From Polaribacter reichenbachii (GTDB taxonomy: Bacteria > Bacteroidota > Bacteroidia > Flavobacteriales > Flavobacteriaceae), in NCBI RefSeq assembly GCF_001975665.1, contig NZ_CP019419.1, positions 2,170,001 through 2,234,000 of the forward strand: a stretch of DNA of 64,000 nucleotides, written 5' to 3'. Position numbers and translations under genes: made by a program. Positions 37,186 through 45,735 of the stretch are shown here, one piece after another. The first letter of the stretch is position 1. Every line of letters starts with the position of its first letter. Under the pieces are notes generated by a model that ran no database searches, was not told the DNA's origin, and saw nothing but the letters and a program-made list of their open reading frames with translations.

Positions 37186-37221
37186 TGATATCACAAATAT
37201 ATAAAAATTATCGAAAAACAA
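37186..37221 (-). promoter_or_regulatory. Promoter and candidate operator of DUF2975-Xre operon
   Basis: On the minus strand TTG (37219-37221) and TATATTTG (37194-37201) are 17 nt apart. Directly downstream, at the expected transcription start, lies the palindrome TGATATCA (37186-37193), inside the broader near-symmetric ATTTG-TGATAT-CAAAT. It is well placed for repression by the operon's own Xre protein. Confidence 0.55.
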
Positions 37222-37246
37222 TAATAAAATATTAAAAAAAGGTAAT

Positions 37247-37681
37247 TTATACTTTTTTAATAACGTTTGTTACAATGCCCCAAATCACAAAATCGTTATC
37301 TTCTGTAATGTTTATAATTGGGTAATTAGGATTTTCAGGTTGTAACCAAACTTCATTTTTTTCTACTCGTAAGCGTTTTACAGTAAACTCGCCATCTAAA
37401 AAGCAAACCGCAATTTTGTTGTTGGCAGGTTCTAAACTTCTATCAATAACTAGTAAATCGTTATCGTCTAAACCAGCATCAATCATAGATTGCCCTTTTA
37501 CTTTTGCAAAAAAAGTAGCGTCTTTATTCTGAATCAATTCATCATCTAAAGAAATTCGAGTTTCTCTAAAATCATCTGCAGGCGATGGAAAACCAGCCGA
37601 AATTCCTGTATCTACCAAAATTGCTCCATTACCAGACGAAGCTTTTGGCGTAAAAAATGTAAGATTTTTAGATGCATTCAT
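37247..37681 (-). CDS. umuD: UmuD-like S24 autoproteolytic subunit of DNA polymerase V
   Basis: UmuD is cleaved in the SOS response and then activates the UmuC polymerase. It has 144 residues from the ATG at 37681; a TTG four codons earlier is less likely, as it lies within a palindrome. The self-cleavage site is Ala29-Gly30 (ISAGFPSPADD), the nucleophile Ser65 (KGQSMID) and the general base Lys102 (EFTVKRL). It lies 54 bp downstream of umuC, so the order is umuC-umuD, opposite to the E. coli operon. Confidence 0.93.
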   Translation of the reverse strand: MNASKNLTFFTPKASSGNGAILVDTGISAGFPSPADDFRETRISLDDELIQNKDATFFAKVKGQSMIDAGLDDNDLLVIDRSLEPANNKIAVCFLDGEFTVKRLRVEKNEVWLQPENPNYPIINITEDNDFVIWGIVTNVIKKV

Positions 37682-37683
37682 AA

Positions 37684-37697
37684 TACTTTGCAAAGTA
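37684..37697. promoter_or_regulatory. Perfect 14-bp palindrome at umuD start
   Basis: TACTTTGCAAAGTA is a perfect palindrome 3 bp before the umuD ATG, in the umuC-umuD gap. It could bind a dimeric regulator, perhaps an SOS repressor or the UmuD-like protein. No second copy was seen upstream of umuC. Confidence 0.45.
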
Positions 37698-37735
37698 AAA
37701 CTTTTCTTTAAATAAAAGAATAAAAAAGTTTCAGG

Positions 37736-39001
37736 CTATTTTATAGCTTTTACAATTAAAACATCATTAATATTTGTGGTGAATTTAGGCGATAATCTTT
37801 CTTGACGCATTTTCCAGGTACGTTTTAAATCTTGATTCCCTAATTTAATTTTGTCTGCTTTAAATTTACGATTTAAATGATCAATTGCAGACATTAAAGG
37901 TTTATGTTTTGGGTTTTCTTCAGAAAATAAGTTCAATTGAAAATTATCATTAGGCACTAAACCTGTAACAATTACACCTGCTCTTTTGTATTTAATTCCG
38001 GGTTTAAAAATACTCTTTACAGCTTCTACAGCAGCTTTAGAAATAGTTAATGTAGAATCTGTTGGATACGAAAAAAAGACTGTTTTACTTTCTCTATGTT
38101 GTGCTAAATCTTTTTGATGACGATCGCTAGAAAGTTGCACAATTAACATATGGCAACTCGATTTTTGTGTACGTAATTTTTCTGCACAACTTACAGCAAA
38201 TGTAGAAATGCGCTCTTTAAGGTTATCAATATCAGAATAGGTATATTCAAAACTACGAGTTGTGGCAATCATTTTTTTTGATGAAACTTCTTCTAACGGA
38301 ATTTTAGAAATGCCTTGTAAATCTTTTTGTAAACGCCATTCTACAATAGAAAATTCTTTTAAAACCCAGTTGCTTGGTAATTGTGTAAAATCGTAAGCGG
38401 TTTTACAGCCTTTGGCTTCTAATCTGTTTTTTAAACGACGACCAATTCCCCAAACATTGCCAATTTTGGTCCATTTTAAGGCTTTAATTCTGTTTTCTTC
38501 ACAATCAATTACGCAAATTCCTTTTGATTGTTTTAGGTTAGAACGCGCAATTTTATTGGCAACTTTACTCAAAGCTTTGGTTGGCGCAATTCCTACACAA
38601 GTTGGTATGCCTGTCCATTTTAAAACTCGATTTCTCATTTTGGTTGCATATGCTGCTAAATCGTAATTTTCAAAACCTTTTAATTGTAAAAAAGATTCAT
38701 CTATAGAATACATTTCTATATCTGGCGAAAAATCTGACAGAATATTCATTACTCTTGCACTCATATCTCCATATAAAGGATAATTGGATGACAAAACCGT
38801 AATATTTTTTTCCTTACAAAACTGATCCCATTTAAAAACTGGCGCTCCAAAAGGTAATTGTAATTTCTTAGCTTCATCGCTCATAGAAATAACACAACCA
38901 TCATTATTGCTTAAAATAGCAACAGGTTTATTTTGCAAGTTTGGGTTAAAAACTCGCTCGCAAGAAGCATAAAAATTATTACAATCTACAAGTGCAAACA
39001 T
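37736..39001 (-). CDS. umuC: Y-family DNA polymerase UmuC
   Basis: UmuC is the catalytic subunit of error-prone translesion DNA polymerase V. It has 421 residues from the ATG at 39001 (MFALVDCNNFYASCERVF); the catalytic carboxylates are in ALVDCNNFY and in MYSIDESFL. FGAPVFKW, the helix-hairpin-helix IGNVWGIGRRLKNRLEAKG and the C-terminal DUF4113-like end are typical. A -7 element (TAATTTTG, 39029-39036, minus strand) lies 27 nt upstream. The start 30 nt further upstream would lack conserved residues. Confidence 0.94.
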   Translation of the reverse strand: MFALVDCNNFYASCERVFNPNLQNKPVAILSNNDGCVISMSDEAKKLQLPFGAPVFKWDQFCKEKNITVLSSNYPLYGDMSARVMNILSDFSPDIEMYSIDESFLQLKGFENYDLAAYATKMRNRVLKWTGIPTCVGIAPTKALSKVANKIARSNLKQSKGICVIDCEENRIKALKWTKIGNVWGIGRRLKNRLEAKGCKTAYDFTQLPSNWVLKEFSIVEWRLQKDLQGISKIPLEEVSSKKMIATTRSFEYTYSDIDNLKERISTFAVSCAEKLRTQKSSCHMLIVQLSSDRHQKDLAQHRESKTVFFSYPTDSTLTISKAAVEAVKSIFKPGIKYKRAGVIVTGLVPNDNFQLNLFSEENPKHKPLMSAIDHLNRKFKADKIKLGNQDLKRTWKMRQERLSPKFTTNINDVLIVKAIK

Positions 39002-39082
39002 CTTATAAAAATACCTAAAAATAGCAGACAAAATTACAATGTTAATATCTTAATCTATTAAAATCGATAGCAAAATATCAAC

Positions 39083-40579
39083 TTAACTTAAAGACAGATT
39101 GTTATAAGCACTTTTTAATTTATGAATAACAATTTCGATTTCTTCTTCATTTAAATGCCCAAAACCAAAGCGAATGGCACAGGTGGTTTTATTCTGATAT
39201 AAAATAGTTTTGGGTAAAAATAAATCGTTTTTTTCTGCTTGCTCTGCCAGTTTAACTAAAGGTATTGTTGGGGTAAAAGTTAACCAAATTGCCAAACCAC
39301 CTTCAGGAATTTTCCAGGCTGCAATTTTATCAAAATGTTTTAATAATAATCGATTTAAGTAATCTCTTCTTTTTTTATAGATAACAATATTCTTTTGCAT
39401 TAATCTATAAATTTCTCCTTCATTAATGAGTTCAGATAACATTTGCTGCTGAATTAAATCTCCTTGTTCATCTAATAAATACAAATAATTTTTTGCTTCT
39501 TGAATTAAATTTTCTGGCGCAATTACAAATCCGGTTTGGAAACTAGGAAATAAAGATTGACCCAATTTACCTAGATAAATGACCATTCCATTTTCATCAG
39601 AATTTGTCATTGGTAAAACAGGAGAATTATCAAACTGAAAATCATAATCAAAATCATCTTCAATAATGGCAAAACCAAATTCTTTGGCAAGTTTTAATAA
39701 TGCTGTTCTGCGTTTTTCGCTTAAGGTAACTGTGGTTGGGTAATCTCTATGTGCACAAATATATACGCATCGAATACTGTTTTTGATGAAATTTTTTCTG
39801 ATAAAATCAATATCCAAACCTTCATCATCAACAGGAATTGTAATGAGTTGAGCACCTACTTGCTGAAATATCATATTAGAAGCGTAATTACTTAAATTAC
39901 CAACCAAAACAACATCATTTTTTTGAATTAGAAGTTGAGAAACAATGTACAAACTCATTTCTGTACTTCTGGTACTAATTAAGTTTTTTGGGCTTACATA
40001 TAATCCTCTTGTGGCATTTAAATAATTACACAGTTGTGTTTGAAACATAGAAAGTGAGGCTTCTTGAGGTCTGTTCCATTTTTGAATTAAAGTTTTACGT
40101 TTCATAGCTGCACTATACCATCTTGTAAATTGGTTAACAGGGTGTAAGCGTAAATCTGGTTTACCATCGTTAACAGAATATTTCGCTGTTGTTAATTGTA
40201 CAGTAGATGCCAAATGAAACGATTTTTGGAATTCGAAACCAGTAGTTTTTGCTAAACTTTGGTTATTGATAAATTCAGTTTTTTTGTTTTTATTCGTAAA
40301 TCTCACCTTTCTAGTAGATACAAAAGTTCCTCTGTTAGGTTTAATATCTACCCAGCCTTGAGAGGCTAATTCATCATAAATAGCAACAGCAGTATTTCTG
40401 TGAATTTGTAGTGTTTTTGCAAGCGCTCTAGTGCCTGGTAGTTTTGTTTTTTTTAGAATGATATTCCTTTGAAACAAATTTACAAATGCTTGAGCACCCT
40501 GAATGTAAATAGCCTGTGTTTTAGATTTATCAAAATTGATATTCTTTTGGATTATTGATAAAAGTGGACTGTCTGTCAT
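39083..40579 (-). CDS. MocR/PdxR-family regulator (GntR HTH plus aminotransferase-like domain) with altered PLP site
   Basis: A 498-residue protein: winged HTH of GntR type at about 15-90 (LPGTRALAKTLQIHRNTAVAIYDELASQGWVDIKPNRGTF in part), then an aminotransferase fold-type I domain at about 130-490. In relatives the PLP-binding Lys lies in a motif like Y-x-G-S-x-[ST]-K-x-L-x-P. Here the segment is YLGKLGQSLFP, with Gln341 at the Lys position and Gln348 where an Arg is common. PLP may therefore not be bound as an internal aldimine. It diverges from a TonB-dependent receptor gene 67 bp away, its most likely target. Confidence 0.87.
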   Translation of the reverse strand: MTDSPLLSIIQKNINFDKSKTQAIYIQGAQAFVNLFQRNIILKKTKLPGTRALAKTLQIHRNTAVAIYDELASQGWVDIKPNRGTFVSTRKVRFTNKNKKTEFINNQSLAKTTGFEFQKSFHLASTVQLTTAKYSVNDGKPDLRLHPVNQFTRWYSAAMKRKTLIQKWNRPQEASLSMFQTQLCNYLNATRGLYVSPKNLISTRSTEMSLYIVSQLLIQKNDVVLVGNLSNYASNMIFQQVGAQLITIPVDDEGLDIDFIRKNFIKNSIRCVYICAHRDYPTTVTLSEKRRTALLKLAKEFGFAIIEDDFDYDFQFDNSPVLPMTNSDENGMVIYLGKLGQSLFPSFQTGFVIAPENLIQEAKNYLYLLDEQGDLIQQQMLSELINEGEIYRLMQKNIVIYKKRRDYLNRLLLKHFDKIAAWKIPEGGLAIWLTFTPTIPLVKLAEQAEKNDLFLPKTILYQNKTTCAIRFGFGHLNEEEIEIVIHKLKSAYNNLSLS

Positions 40580-40584
40580 TTAAA

Positions 40585-40606
40585 AACCGGACTATTTTAA
40601 GCGGTT
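40585..40606. promoter_or_regulatory. Candidate operator between mocR-like gene and receptor gene
   Basis: AACCG (40585-40589) and CGGTT (40602-40606) form an inverted repeat with a 12-nt spacer, in the 67-bp divergent gap. Two GGACT direct repeats (40566-40570 and 40589-40593) are 23 bp apart; MocR proteins often bind direct repeats. A weak -7 element (GACTTTTG) for the receptor follows. The whole is tentative. Confidence 0.35.
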
Positions 40607-40646
40607 ATAAAGTTACGACTTTTGTAGCCTATTTAAATCACTATTT

Positions 40647-42470
40647 ATGAAAATTAGAATTACGTTAATAATTGTAGGCTTGTTATTTGTTTTACAAGTA
40701 AAAGCACAAGAAAAAGTTATAAAAAGAGATACTTTAAAAGAGGTTGTTATTACATCAACAAGAATAGATTTACCTTTTAAAGCAAATTCTAGAACTATAA
40801 ATGTTATTTCATCTGAAGACATAAAAAATAGTGCAGCTACAAATGTTGCAGATTTATTACAGCAAGTTGCAGGTGTAGATATTAGAAGAAGAGGAACTGC
40901 TGGTAGCCAAGCAGATTTGTATATTAGAGGTGGTGGTTTTGATCAAACTTTATTGTTAATAGATGGTATTAAAATGGATGATTCTCAGACAGGACATCAT
41001 ACATTAAATGCAGCTTTACCAATAGAAGTTATTGAAAGAATAGAAGTAATAAAAGGGCCTGCAGCAAGAGTTTTTGGGCAAAATGCATTTACTGGAGCTA
41101 TAAATATTGTAACTAAAAAGAAGCTGAATAATGTTGCTTCTGTAAATGTAGAAACAGGTTCTTTTGGGCAATTAAATGGTTCTGTAACTGTTGGTAAAGA
41201 ATTTGAAAATTCATCAATAATTGCGCACGTTGGTGCATTAACATCAGATGGTTATAGAGAAAATTCAGATTATAATAATTACAATTATTTCTTAAAAGGA
41301 GTTTTCAATAAAAAGAACCAGCCAATAGAAGTTTTGGCTACTTTTTTCGATAAAAAATTCGGAGCAGAAAATTTTTATACCACGAACGAAACTTTTCACG
41401 AATATGAAGAAACTCAGAATAGTGTAATTGGGGTTTCTACTACTTTTAAATCAGAAAAATTAAAAATTACACCAAGAGTTTATTGGAGAAGAGGTCAAGA
41501 TATTTTTCTGTTAAGAAGAGATGATCCTAGTTTTTATAGAAACTTGCATATTACGAATAAAGTAGGTGTAGAAACAAATGCAGCTTACACATCTAAAGCT
41601 GGTGTTACAGGTTTTGGAGTTGATGTTTCTAGAGTTTCTATTAGTAGTAATAATTTAGGTGATAGAAATAGAACAATGGCTAATTTGTTTTTAGAACATC
41701 GTTTTAGTTTGGCAGATGATAAGTTAGATATTACACCAGGTATTGCAGTTACTTATTTTTCTGATTTTAAATTCCACGCTTTTCCAGGGTTAGATTTAGG
41801 TTTTCAAATATCAGATAAAGTAAAAGCTTACGGAAATATTGGTTATACTTACAGAATACCAACCTATACAGATTTGTTTTATAGTGATCCTGTAACTGTT
41901 GGTAACGAAAACTTAGAGCCAGAAGAAGCTTTTGCACAAGAAATTGGTTTTAAATTTGATGATACTCGATTTAATGCATCTGTTGCTTTCTTTAACAGAG
42001 ATTCTGATAATTTGATAGATTATGTAAGAGAAAATACAGGCAATAGCGCATTTACAGCAACAAATATTGCACAAGTAAATACCAAAGGTTTAGAGTTTGA
42101 TGCAGGTTATAATTTTAAAATAGGAAGCTATACACAAACAATTTCTGCAAACTATACTTTTTTAGAGGATGATATTTTAGATCAAAATAAAGATTTATCT
42201 CGTTATTCTTTAAATACTTTAAGACATCAATTTACAACACGTTTTACAAGTAAGTTGTTTAAAAATGTGCATCAGAATATTATTTACAAATACGCAGAAC
42301 GTACAATTGGTACTTCTTATAATGTTTGGGATGCATCTATTATTGTTGCTATAAATAAAATCAACTTTACAATTACAGCTAATAATATTTTTAATGCAGA
42401 TTATATAGAATCTGGTTTTGTACCAATGCCACCAAGTAATGTTTTATTTGGATTGAGATACAATTTTTAA
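40647..42470 (+). CDS. TonB-dependent outer membrane receptor (BtuB/CirA-like)
   Basis: A 607-residue receptor with a signal peptide (ending QVKAQ), a TonB-box-like start (DTLKEVVITSTR), a plug domain at about 45-150 (VADLLQQVAGVDIRRRG, LYIRGGGFDQTLLLIDGIKM, IERIEVIKGPAARVFGQNAFTGAINIVTKK in part) and a 22-strand barrel ending SNVLFGLRYNF. At this length it is of the cofactor/siderophore type and not a SusC polysaccharide receptor; no SusD partner is present. The substrate is unknown; the divergent MocR-like regulator hints at an amine, amino acid or vitamin-related compound. Confidence 0.92.
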   Translation: MKIRITLIIVGLLFVLQVKAQEKVIKRDTLKEVVITSTRIDLPFKANSRTINVISSEDIKNSAATNVADLLQQVAGVDIRRRGTAGSQADLYIRGGGFDQTLLLIDGIKMDDSQTGHHTLNAALPIEVIERIEVIKGPAARVFGQNAFTGAINIVTKKKLNNVASVNVETGSFGQLNGSVTVGKEFENSSIIAHVGALTSDGYRENSDYNNYNYFLKGVFNKKNQPIEVLATFFDKKFGAENFYTTNETFHEYEETQNSVIGVSTTFKSEKLKITPRVYWRRGQDIFLLRRDDPSFYRNLHITNKVGVETNAAYTSKAGVTGFGVDVSRVSISSNNLGDRNRTMANLFLEHRFSLADDKLDITPGIAVTYFSDFKFHAFPGLDLGFQISDKVKAYGNIGYTYRIPTYTDLFYSDPVTVGNENLEPEEAFAQEIGFKFDDTRFNASVAFFNRDSDNLIDYVRENTGNSAFTATNIAQVNTKGLEFDAGYNFKIGSYTQTISANYTFLEDDILDQNKDLSRYSLNTLRHQFTTRFTSKLFKNVHQNIIYKYAERTIGTSYNVWDASIIVAINKINFTITANNIFNADYIESGFVPMPPSNVLFGLRYNF

Positions 42471-42500
42471 GGAATCAAAATTTCCCGTTTTCACTTTAAG

Positions 42501-42537
42501 CCTTGATAAATTTTTATCAGGGTTTTTTCTTTTTTAG
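42501..42537 (+). terminator. Rho-independent terminator after receptor gene
   Basis: A 10-bp stem (CCTTGATAAA with TTTATCAGGG, one T-G pair) is followed by T6. Confidence 0.85.
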
Positions 42538-42693
42538 AACTTTTATGTAACAAAAAATAGTTTTTATCTACTAATAATATACAATCACTTTTTTTATTTT
42601 TTCAAGAATATAAATTGATCTTTTTTGCCGAAGATAAAGTCAATTTATAAACGCAAAAAGCAGTATATTTATTCACTTTAAAATTAATTTTCT

Positions 42694-43266
42694 ATGATGG
42701 AATGGTTTCAAGAATTAGCGTCTTTCCCTAAAACGTATTGGATAATTACAGGGATCTCTACACTTATTTTTCTGTTTGTTTTAGTCAGTACATTTATTGG
42801 TGCAGATACAGATGATATTGGTGATGTAGATATGGAAGTTGATGCAGATACAGGAGCAAGCTTTCAGTTTTTTACCTTTAAAAATGTAGTTGCTTTTTTC
42901 GCCATTTTTGGTTGGAGTGGAATAGCTTGTATAGATGCAGGTTACTCAAGGTCTACCACCATAATTGTTTCCATAATTTGTGGTTTGGCAATGATGTTTG
43001 TAATGGCAGCAATGTTTTATTACATCAGCAAATTAACTTCTAGTGGAACTTTAAAAATGCAAAATGCACTAAATTCTATTGGTGAAGTGTATTTAACAGT
43101 TGGTGCAAACCGATCTAAAATTGGTAAGGTGCAAATAAAAGTACAAGGTGCTTTAAGAGAATTAGAAGCTTTAACAGATTGCAATGAAGATTTAAAACAA
43201 GGAAATGTTATAAAAGTGATTGAAGTAACCAACAACGGAATATTAATTATAGAACCTCAAAAATAA
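42694..43266 (+). CDS. NfeD-like membrane protein with OB-fold domain
   Basis: A 190-residue protein with an N-terminal helix (about 15-35), an acidic loop (GADTDDIGDVDMEVDADTG in part), two further helices (about 65-115) and a cytoplasmic OB-fold end (IGEVYLTVGANRSKIGKVQIK...). NfeD-like proteins of this YuaF/YqiJ kind are encoded with flotillins and take part in membrane microdomain organisation. It starts at ATG 42694 or 42697, and lies 9 bp before the flotillin gene. Confidence 0.85.
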   Translation: MMEWFQELASFPKTYWIITGISTLIFLFVLVSTFIGADTDDIGDVDMEVDADTGASFQFFTFKNVVAFFAIFGWSGIACIDAGYSRSTTIIVSIICGLAMMFVMAAMFYYISKLTSSGTLKMQNALNSIGEVYLTVGANRSKIGKVQIKVQGALRELEALTDCNEDLKQGNVIKVIEVTNNGILIIEPQK

Positions 43267-43275
43267 TAAATTACT

Positions 43276-44691
43276 ATGCTAAATTTAATGATATTACAAA
43301 GTAGCCCATTTGCGGGTTTAGTAGGAATAGGAATTGCAATTCTCTTTATTTTTATATTGATAGTTGCTATGATAAAACGCTATAAAAGATGTCCTTCAGA
43401 CAGAATTTTAGTAGTGTATGGAAAAGTAGGTGGTGGCGAATCTGCCAAATGTATTCACGGTGGTGCAGCATTTATTTTTCCTGTAATTCAAGATTATGAG
43501 TTTTTAGATTTAACGCCAATGTCTATAGAAGTTAATTTGGTAAATGCATTATCTAAACAAAATATTCGTGTAAATGTACCATCAAGATTTACAATTGGTG
43601 TATCTACAGAACCAGGTATTATGCAAAATGCAGCAGAACGTTTGTTAGGTTTAGGCTTGCCAGATATTCAAGAATTGGCAAAAGAAATTATATTTGGTCA
43701 GTTACGTTTGGTAGTTGCCTCTATGGATATTGAAGAAATTAATAATGATAGAGATAAGTTTTTAACCAACATTTCGCAAAGTGTAGAAACTGAGTTAAAG
43801 AAAGTTGGTTTAAAATTAATCAACGTAAATATTACAGATATTGTTGATGAATCTGGTTATATAGAAGCTTTAGGTAAAGAAGCAGCAGCACACGCAATTA
43901 ACGCAGCAAGAAAATCGGTAGCAGAAAAAAATAGAGATGGTTCTATTGGAGAAGCAAATGCTGTACAAGATCAAAGAACTCAAGTTGCAGCTGCAAATGC
44001 ACAAGCAGTAGAAGGAGAAAATACCGCAAAAATTGCAGTAGCAAATTCAGATTCATTACGTAGACAGAGAGAAGCTGAGGCAGAACGTACAGCAATTGCA
44101 TCAGAAAAAGTACAAACAGCAAACGCTTTAAGAGAATCTTATGCTGCAGAGCAAGAAGCAGAGGTTGCAAGAGCAGAAAGAGAACGTTCTTCTCAATTAG
44201 CAGATGTTATTGTACCAGCAGAAATAGATAAACGTAAAGTTGAGATTGATGCAGAAGCACAGGCCGAAAATATTAGAAGAATAGCAAAAGGTGAAGCAGA
44301 TGCTATTTTATTTAAAGCACAAGCAGAAGCGCAAGGTTTGTATGAAGTTTTAACAAAACAAGCAGCAGGTTTAGACGAAATAGTGAAAGCAGCTGGTAAC
44401 GATTCGCAAAATGCAGCATTATTATTAATTGCTGATAAATTACCAGAATTGGTAAAAACACAAGCAGAAGCTATTAAAAATATTAAGATTGATAAAGTTA
44501 CAGTTTGGGAAAATGGTGGAGGAAAAGATGGTAAAACATCAACATCTAACTTTATTTCTGGTATGTATAATGCAGTACCACCTTTACAAGAAATGTTTAA
44601 TATGGCTGGTATGCAATTGCCAGAATATTTAAAAGGTAAAGATATAAATACAGAAAAAATTAAAGAATCTACAGATGATGTATCTTCTTAA
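43276..44691 (+). CDS. Flotillin-family (YqiK/FloT-like) SPFH protein
   Basis: A 471-residue protein with one N-terminal membrane segment (about 12-35), an SPFH domain (SDRILVVYGKVGGGESAKCIHGGAAFIFP in part; LGLPDIQELAKEIIFGQLR) and a long Ala/Glu/Arg-rich coiled coil at about 200-370. Flotillins oligomerise and scaffold ordered membrane domains. It is the second gene of the NfeD-flotillin operon and ends at a strong terminator. Confidence 0.94.
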   Translation: MLNLMILQSSPFAGLVGIGIAILFIFILIVAMIKRYKRCPSDRILVVYGKVGGGESAKCIHGGAAFIFPVIQDYEFLDLTPMSIEVNLVNALSKQNIRVNVPSRFTIGVSTEPGIMQNAAERLLGLGLPDIQELAKEIIFGQLRLVVASMDIEEINNDRDKFLTNISQSVETELKKVGLKLINVNITDIVDESGYIEALGKEAAAHAINAARKSVAEKNRDGSIGEANAVQDQRTQVAAANAQAVEGENTAKIAVANSDSLRRQREAEAERTAIASEKVQTANALRESYAAEQEAEVARAERERSSQLADVIVPAEIDKRKVEIDAEAQAENIRRIAKGEADAILFKAQAEAQGLYEVLTKQAAGLDEIVKAAGNDSQNAALLLIADKLPELVKTQAEAIKNIKIDKVTVWENGGGKDGKTSTSNFISGMYNAVPPLQEMFNMAGMQLPEYLKGKDINTEKIKESTDDVSS

Positions 44692-44721
44692 AAACAAAGT
44701 AAATATTAATGAATTCTTTTT

Positions 44722-44757
44722 AAAAGTCACGTAATTTAAATTGCGTGACTTTTTTTT
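44722..44757 (+). terminator. Rho-independent terminator after flotillin gene
   Basis: Stem AAAAGTCACG/CGTGACTTTT, with an AT-rich loop of 12 and a T tail. Confidence 0.88.
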
Positions 44758-44783
44758 AATTATATCTTTTCGTAACGTTTTCT

Positions 44784-44791
44784 TAACTTTG
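44784..44791 (+). promoter_or_regulatory. -7 element of JmjC-like gene
   Basis: TAACTTTG lies 19 nt before the ATG at 44811. Confidence 0.5.
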
Positions 44792-44810
44792 CCTTTTAAA
44801 TTTTTTAAGC

Positions 44811-45662
44811 ATGAGTTTAAACTTATCTCAAATAGATAGAGTAAAAACAATTACCAAAGAAGACTTTATAAAAAACTATTTTAAACCACAAAAACCTGTG
44901 GTTATAGAAAAATTTATAGAAGATTGGCCTGCATATAAAAAATGGAATTTAGAGTATATAAAAGAAGTTGCAGGCGATAAAACTGTGCCTTTGTATGATG
45001 ATAGACCTGTAGATTATAAAGAAGGTTTTAATGAGCCTCATGCTAAAATGAAAATGTCTGAATATGTAGATTTACTAAAACGTGAACCTACTAAATTTAG
45101 AATTTTTCTTTGGAATATTCTAAAAGAAGTACCTGTTTTACAAAAAGACTTTTCTTATCCAGATTTTGGTTTACGCTTAATGAAAGGATTACCAATGTTG
45201 TTTTTTGGCGGAAGAGATTCTTATACTTTTATGCATTATGATATTGATTTAGCTAATATTTTTCATTTTCATTTTGAAGGTGAAAAGAAAGTTATTTTAT
45301 TCGATCAAAAACAAAATAAACATTTATATAAAATTCCTTATTCTTTAATAACAAGAGAAGATATCGATTTTAATAATCCTGATTTTAAGAAATGGCCAAA
45401 ATTAAAAAATGCTAAAGGCTACGTTACAGAATTAAATCATGGTAATGTTTTATATATGCCAGAAGGTTATTGGCATTATATGAGGTACATAACACCGGGC
45501 TTCTCTTTAAGCTTAAGAGCAATTGCTAGAAATCCGAAAAATTTAGGTAAAGCAGTCTATAATGTGTTTATAATGCGGTCAATAGACAATGTTATGCGAG
45601 CTATTAGAGGTGAAAAATGGATAGAGTGGAAAAATAAGCAAGCCTTATTAAGAAATCTTTAA
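44811..45662 (+). CDS. Cupin-like JmjC-domain (Cupin_8) protein
   Basis: A 283-residue protein of the FIH-like 2-oxoglutarate/Fe(II) oxygenase type. PVVIEKFIEDWPAYKKW is the usual N-terminal strand. The metal triad is visible as His142 and Asp144 (MHYDIDLANIFHFHFEGEKK in part) and His222 (YMPEGYWHYM). Relatives hydroxylate protein side chains or ribosomal proteins; the substrate here is not known. It has its own promoter. The neighbouring 51-aa zinc ribbon gene on the same strand may or may not be linked. Confidence 0.87.
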   Translation: MSLNLSQIDRVKTITKEDFIKNYFKPQKPVVIEKFIEDWPAYKKWNLEYIKEVAGDKTVPLYDDRPVDYKEGFNEPHAKMKMSEYVDLLKREPTKFRIFLWNILKEVPVLQKDFSYPDFGLRLMKGLPMLFFGGRDSYTFMHYDIDLANIFHFHFEGEKKVILFDQKQNKHLYKIPYSLITREDIDFNNPDFKKWPKLKNAKGYVTELNHGNVLYMPEGYWHYMRYITPGFSLSLRAIARNPKNLGKAVYNVFIMRSIDNVMRAIRGEKWIEWKNKQALLRNL

Positions 45663-45735
45663 TAATTAAAGTCTTTTAGTTTAATTGTTTGGTTTTAAGT
45701 ATATTCGTAAAATCTAAACAAATATAAACTAACCT

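Noticed and set aside
43943..44170. 75-codon Leu/Gln-rich minus-strand ORF in the flotillin gene
   Set aside because: It is the reverse reading of the Ala/Glu/Gln coiled-coil codons; no start signals.
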